Shown: positions 61,915-64,000 of the stretch, in pieces
Layout of the letters: each line of letters starts with the position of its first letter
Position numbering within the stretch: the first letter of the stretch is position 1
Notes under the pieces: model-generated
What the model was told of the DNA's origin: nothing
Seen by the model: only the letters and a program-made list of their open reading frames with translations
The model's database searches: none
Assembly (NCBI GenBank): GCA_016722635.1
Contig: JADKIX010000011.1
Location: 383,539-447,538 of the forward strand
Length of the DNA stretch: 64,000 nucleotides
Direction: 5' to 3'
DNA from: Rhodospirillaceae bacterium
Lineage (GTDB): Bacteria > Pseudomonadota > Alphaproteobacteria > JAEUKQ01
Position numbers and translations under genes: made by a program

Positions 61915-62578
61915 TTATAATAGTTCTGGATTGATATCATCAAACCCTTTATAGAATTGGGTCGGCTTACATAAACCTTCAAATTTGTTGTTCCATTCTC
62001 CGATTCCAATAAACTCTAACTTAAGATTGTTCGCTACCTTTGCATCCCATACACCGTCACCAATGGAAATGATCCGCCCAAATTGGGTATCACCAAATTT
62101 TTTTTTGGACCGTTCTATCGCATTCAAAACAATCTCTTCACGCGTTAAATATTCACTGGCAGATGATAAAAGTGTTTGATTGATTTTTTATTTAGAAAAT
62201 TGAGTTTCAGAGGCAATTAAACGCATGGCGCCAGTGGCAAATGCAAAGGCAAATTTTTCTTGCTTGCTATTAACCATGTCTAAAAATTCGTTCGCCCCGG
62301 TAATTGGGCTAACTTTATAATTTGGTAAATTATTAACGTAAAATTGATGCAACAAAACATCAAACTTTTTTACTTCTACAGGTAAAGCTTGTCTATTGAA
62401 ATTCTGCAAAAATAATTCATGCAAAATCCACAGTCCAAGGTGATGTTTATAAGAACCCCAATTTTTATTTATATAAGAAAATTAAAATTCTCTAAAGCTT
62501 CTTAACAAAGCATTTTGATGAGCATTAACTGTATCTAGGAGAGTTCCATCGATATCCAAAAATAATTAATGTTTTCAC
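61915..62578 (-). pseudogene. HAD-family phosphatase, frameshifted
   Basis: Motif I LDIDGTLLDT with the nucleophilic Asp is at about 62565, followed by VNAHQNALLRSF. Two more blocks are open: LPNYKVSPITGANEFLDMVN with FAFATGAMR (motif II), and FGRIISIGDGVWDAKVANNL (motif IV, GDGxxD). The order and spacing fit a phosphoglycolate-phosphatase-like enzyme of about 215 residues. Three pieces lie in different frames. Start codon is probably a GTG near 62577. Confidence 0.78.
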
Positions 62579-62591
62579 TGAATCTTTCTTT

Positions 62592-63215
62592 TCATACGTA
62601 TAAAGTGCGGAAGCCTACAAGAATATAATAGGCAGATAAACAAATAATTAATCCAACCAGACCCTTCAAAGCCCAACCCTTAAGTTTAGGTATCTGTATG
62701 GGGCCACTTGAAGAAGCAACAAGGATGATTGTCACTAATAAAATTATTCTAAAACGTTAGAGTAATTTCTTTAATAAAAAATTATACTAACAACAATAGG
62801 ACAGTAGAAAATAAGTAATCCTTGGAAAGAAGCCGCTATTTAGTTAAACCAAACACATTTATAATTGGCTAACCTTATAGCATCCGACATAATTCAATAA
62901 ACCTAGCCGGTATAAATATTCATAAGGGCCAACCGCACCAGCCGCCAATAACTAAAGTTGGTCCTATTCCACTATGGATAAGATCAGCTAAAGAATCAAG
63001 TTGGCCGCCCATGGCAGATGATTGTGATGTAAGATTTTCTGTCGTTCTAGCAATAATCCCGTCAAATATATCACATAGGACAGTCATAATAATGCTGTGA
63101 AGGCCTAACAGTGTCGCATAACCCTATTATTGACAGAAGATAAATACCCGTTAGGCCTAAACATAGACCCACTAATATGCAGAGGTTTCCTAAATCTTTT
63201 ATGCGTTTAAGGATG
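62592..63215 (-). pseudogene. CDP-alcohol phosphatidyltransferase, frameshifted
   Basis: The catalytic CDP-alcohol motif is complete in one frame: DGIIAR, a spacer, then GGQLDSLADLIHSGIGP (the D-G-x2-A-R...G-x3-D-x3-D pattern). Hydrophobic helices precede it (LCILVGLCLGLTGIYLL) and follow (GLVGLIICLSAYYILVG, end at 62592). Enzymes of this family exchange CMP for an alcohol on a CDP-activated substrate, usually making phospholipids or phosphonolipids. Several indels and no clear start. Confidence 0.78.
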
Positions 63216-63241
63216 ACTTAATTATCTAATACACTCTTCAA

Positions 63242-64000
63242 TTATTTTTCATCGAATTTACTACTTAAGATTTTCATCAGGGTCCTGCTAGCAATTCTGA
63301 GCCACATTGTTTCGAAGTCTGTTAAAGATTTTCCTGAACAATCTTTAACTAATATTTTATGATCAATTAATAGCTTTTCTGTCATTTCCATTTTGCAGTG
63401 CCTAATGAATTGGCCAAAACTGACAGAAAATATAGTTTGTAATTCGGTTGGAAAAACCCTTAGTTCCGGAATTACCTGTAGATGTTGGTGTAATAAAACT
63501 CAGTATTATTTCTAAAGAAAGTTAAACAGCTGGCTTTATATTCTTTCTGATAACTTGACAAATTCCGTATAAATTTTTCTCCAAACCCAATAATGTCTCC
63601 ATATAGGAAGTTTGTTTCATGCATAAGTGCCAGAAAACCTAGATTAGAGGTTAATAAATAACCCAACTGAATTCCCTCCCAATCCCATGTTTTACTTAAG
63701 CTCTTCACAATAACTAGATTATTAAACGATGTAACATATTTAGTTAAACTTTGCTGCTCGGGGTTGACATGAAGTCTACAAAAGATTCATCAATAATAAA
63801 GGATAATATCGTGATCTCTTAGTGCCCTCCTAGGTGTAAATAAGTTACGATTTAGGTATAGAATTACTCCGTAGGATTATTAGGGAAACAATAATTAAGG
63901 GTTCAGGTTTTCTACTAAGGCTTTATTTACAAAACTTTCCATATCAAGCTCAAAATTTCTCTCAGAAGAAGCGGGAAATCTGATTAACTGACCAGTAGCT
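63242..64000 (-). pseudogene. PLP-dependent aminotransferase, frameshifted and cut by the window end
   Basis: The fold-type I motifs are present in scattered frames: NNPT near 63875, DESFVDF near 63790 (PLP Asp), IVKSLSKTWDWEGIQLGYLL near 63700 (PLP Lys), and the closing LLIDHKILVKDCSGKSL with MWLRIA. The sequence resembles the HisC/threonine-phosphate decarboxylase group. The N-terminus is outside the window. It is probably the first known member of the broken cluster in transcription order. Confidence 0.75.

Overview
The window is a stretch of an alphaproteobacterial chromosome, probably from a Rhodospirillales-like or Holosporales-like lineage. The evidence is the 16S/23S rRNA sequence type together with several alphaproteobacterial marker genes in their usual order: TauE/TIGR02186/universal stress protein, olsB-olsA-type acyltransferases, miaB-phoH-ybeY-corC-lnt, lptM-lysA-TIGR02302, COQ9, and murA-DUF2948-infA-maf-rng-yacG. 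Base composition is moderate to low G+C by eye and clearly more AT-rich after about 59.1 kb. Exact taxonomy cannot be fixed by reading alone.

Layout. 0-30 kb is dense housekeeping DNA: mutS, murJ, trpS, a TauE-type exporter module, nfuA, a nitroreductase, tsaB-rimI, fur, a lipid acyltransferase pair, then miaB-phoH-ybeY-corC-lnt-metK-trmB. Facing these on the minus strand are ftsE-ftsX-ydcF-plsC and lptM-lysA-TIGR02302. 30.4-33.6 kb is one large autotransporter gene with several frame breaks. 33.8-45.5 kb returns to housekeeping: phosphofructokinase, COQ9, def, rpsU, adenosine deaminase, and a long minus-strand run from rplM-rpsI through argC, dcd, murA and infA to maf, rng and yacG. clpB follows at 47.1 kb.

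49.8-59.1 kb is the rRNA region. Two gene remnants (an M23 peptidase and an HMG-CoA lyase) meet at a junction. Then comes a 16S rRNA gene with its own promoter, processing stem and terminator. About 3.7 kb of protein-coding DNA follows, holding two small secreted paralogues, an SGNH hydrolase and an AraC/GyrI regulator. A separate 23S-5S-tRNA-fMet unit with its own promoter and homologous leader comes last. The rRNA operon is therefore split, and no tRNA-Ile or tRNA-Ala lies between 16S and 23S.

59.3-64.0 kb is an AT-rich minus-strand cluster: PLP aminotransferase, CDP-alcohol phosphatidyltransferase, HAD phosphatase, ATP-grasp ligase and MFS transporter. Every member is broken by frameshifts, yet the family motifs are intact. 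It looks like a small biosynthesis-and-export cluster and is the most unusual gene set here.

Frame breaks recur through the window (mutS, a lipoprotein, phoH, the autotransporter, a DUF418 protein, the SGNH gene, a small secreted protein, the last cluster). The 16S gene also lacks single bases in homopolymers inside near-universal segments. I infer that part of the apparent gene decay is uncorrected sequencing indels; which breaks are real cannot be decided from this sequence.
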